Source of the DNA: Achromobacter deleyi
GTDB taxonomy: Bacteria; Pseudomonadota; Gammaproteobacteria; Burkholderiales; Burkholderiaceae_B
Direction: 5' to 3'
NCBI RefSeq assembly: GCF_902859705.1
Contig: NZ_CADIJO010000004.1
Span: forward strand, 1-64,000
DNA length: 64,000 nucleotides
Below, one piece after another: positions 62,883 to 64,000 of this stretch; positions within the stretch are counted from its first letter, which is position 1; every line of letters begins with the position of its first letter. Position numbers and translations under genes: made by a program. The notes beneath the pieces are model-generated. The model saw nothing but the letters and a program-made list of their open reading frames with translations, was not told where the DNA came from and ran no database searches.

Positions 62883-64000
62883 TATCGCCATCAAGATCGA
62901 TGGGCTCAGCAAGAGCTACCATATCTTCGACAAGCCGCGAGACCGCCTTCTGCAGATGCTTTTTGGCAAGCACAAGCAGTACTACAAGGAATTCTGGGCA
63001 CTGCAAACGCTGTCGATGGAAATCCGCAAGGGTGAAACCATTGGCCTGATAGGCCGCAACGGCAGCGGCAAATCGACGTTGCTGCAGCTTATCTGTGGCA
63101 CGCTCAATCCGACGACGGGGACGATCACAGCAGCCGGCAGGGTCGCCGCGTTGCTGGAGCTGGGCTCGGGCTTCAACCCGGAGTTCACCGGCCGCGAGAA
63201 CGTCTACCTGAACGCCACGATGCTCGGCCTGACCGAGGAAGAAATCGATGAACGGTTCGATGACATAGCGGCATTCGCAGACATCGGCGACTTCATTGAA
63301 CAGCCGGTAAAGACCTACTCCAGCGGCATGTATGTGCGTTTGGCATTCGCGGTTGTCGCGCATGTCAGCGCCGACATTCTCGTGATCGACGAGGCGCTTG
63401 CGGTCGGCGATGCGGTATTCACGCAGAAGTGCATGCGGTTCCTGCGTCGGTTCCAGGAAAATGGCACGATCCTCTTTGTCAGCCATGACATCGGGGCGGT
63501 CACGTCGTTGTGCCAGCGCGCCTATTGGCTCGACAAGGGCGTGCTGCGCATGTCTGGAACACCCAAGGACATCAGCGCGGCCTACATGGCCGACATCTAC
63601 GAGGCCCAGCAAGGGCCCAGCGCCACGCCGCAAGCCAAGTCGGCCGACGCCGTCGACAGCCCCAAGCAGATCGTTGCCCCTGCCGCGCCCGTGCTGCGCG
63701 ACATGCGCCTGGATTTTCTGAACCAGACTCAGTTCAGGAACGATATCCAGCTGTTCTCGTTCGAAGAAAATGCCAAGGCCTTCGGCAAAGGCGGCGCCAG
63801 CATCGAGAATGTGCAACTGCGCGACACGCAAGACCAGCCGTTGCAATGGGTGGTCGGTGGCGAGCGCGTCAGCCTGCACGTTTCCTGCCGTGCTCACCAG
63901 GATATTTTTTCGCCGATCGTGGGCTTCTTCATCAAGGATCGCCTGGGGCAGGTGCTTTTCGGCGACAACACGTACCTGACCCACATGGACACGCCGCTGA
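62872..64000 (+). CDS. wzt: ABC transporter ATP-binding protein for polysaccharide export (Wzt-like), 3' end outside window
   Basis: Partner ATPase of the preceding permease; 376 residues are visible and the frame is still open at the window edge. Seen: Walker A LIGRNGSGKSTLLQL, ELGSGFNPEFTGRENVYLN, signature YSSGMYVRLAFAV, Walker B ILVIDEALAVGDAVF and H-loop FVSHDIGAV. Beyond about residue 255 comes a linker (QQGPSATPQAKSAD) and the start of a beta-rich domain (ASIENVQLRDTQDQPLQWVV) matching the Wzt C-terminal carbohydrate-binding domain, which in O9a-type systems recognises the finished chain end. ATG 62872 lies inside the permease gene. Confidence 0.93.
   Translation, partial: MSSDIAIKIDGLSKSYHIFDKPRDRLLQMLFGKHKQYYKEFWALQTLSMEIRKGETIGLIGRNGSGKSTLLQLICGTLNPTTGTITAAGRVAALLELGSGFNPEFTGRENVYLNATMLGLTEEEIDERFDDIAAFADIGDFIEQPVKTYSSGMYVRLAFAVVAHVSADILVIDEALAVGDAVFTQKCMRFLRRFQENGTILFVSHDIGAVTSLCQRAYWLDKGVLRMSGTPKDISAAYMADIYEAQQGPSATPQAKSADAVDSPKQIVAPAAPVLRDMRLDFLNQTQFRNDIQLFSFEENAKAFGKGGASIENVQLRDTQDQPLQWVVGGERVSLHVSCRAHQDIFSPIVGFFIKDRLGQVLFGDNTYLTHMDTPL

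Overview
The window looks like chromosomal DNA of a high-GC betaproteobacterium of the Alcaligenaceae, most likely Achromobacter or a close Bordetella relative. I infer this from the many Bug-type tricarboxylate receptors, the SAH riboswitch in front of ahcY, the dapF-DUF484-xerC order, the two-partner haemagglutinin pair and the GC-rich codon use. No tRNA, rRNA, CRISPR array, insertion sequence or plasmid/phage origin was seen. Most of the window is ordinary core genome with several accessory catabolic modules.

Layout. 1-3.6 kb: a minus-strand two-partner secretion pair, a truncated FhaB-like exoprotein and its FhaC-like outer-membrane transporter. 3.9-12.2 kb: housekeeping genes (ung, an RhlE-type RNA helicase with a long RG-rich repeat tail, a MidA-like methyltransferase, the slt-cca pair, a 5-formyl-THF cyclo-ligase). 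12.5-16.8 kb: circularly permuted ATP-grasp, alpha-E, transglutaminase and Anbu, the proteasome-like peptidase; this conserved but poorly understood set is the most intriguing system here. 16.9-17.8 kb: an AT-richer DUF3800 gene preceded by a possible short RNA unit. 18-19 kb: a solo Bug receptor. 19.1-22.0 kb: a SAH-riboswitch-led unit ahcY - small four-helix membrane protein - metF. 22.1-23.5 kb: a GT4 glycosyltransferase and a DUF1289 protein.

23.6-28.7 kb: a catabolic-looking operon (Bug receptor, leuC-like, leuD-like, fluoroacetate-dehalogenase-like hydrolase) with a divergent LysR regulator. 28.7-39.9 kb: flavin reductase, GntR regulator and CE4-type deacetylase divergent from a branched-chain-type ABC importer in which one permease and both ATPases are fused in a single polypeptide, followed by a double-length Lrp/AsnC regulator, an MHS transporter and an amidase. 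40-45.9 kb: metK, two adjacent lipid A acyltransferase-like genes, dapF, DUF484 and xerC.

45.9-53.1 kb: a zinc block. A minus-strand operon (56-residue membrane peptide, znuC, znuB, znuA, DUF1007, NicO-like permease) diverges from zur across a palindromic Zur-box candidate; downstream of zur lie a His-rich COG0523 GTPase and a DksA that keeps only one zinc-finger cysteine. 53.2-55.2 kb: hslV-hslU behind a sigma-32-like promoter. 55.3-56.4 kb: a CusF-like periplasmic protein and a cob(I)alamin adenosyltransferase. 56.5-64 kb: the start of a surface polysaccharide locus (rmlB, GT2, rmlD, rmlA, rmlC, galE, Wzm, Wzt), which supplies dTDP-L-rhamnose and ABC-dependent polymer export and runs off the right edge.
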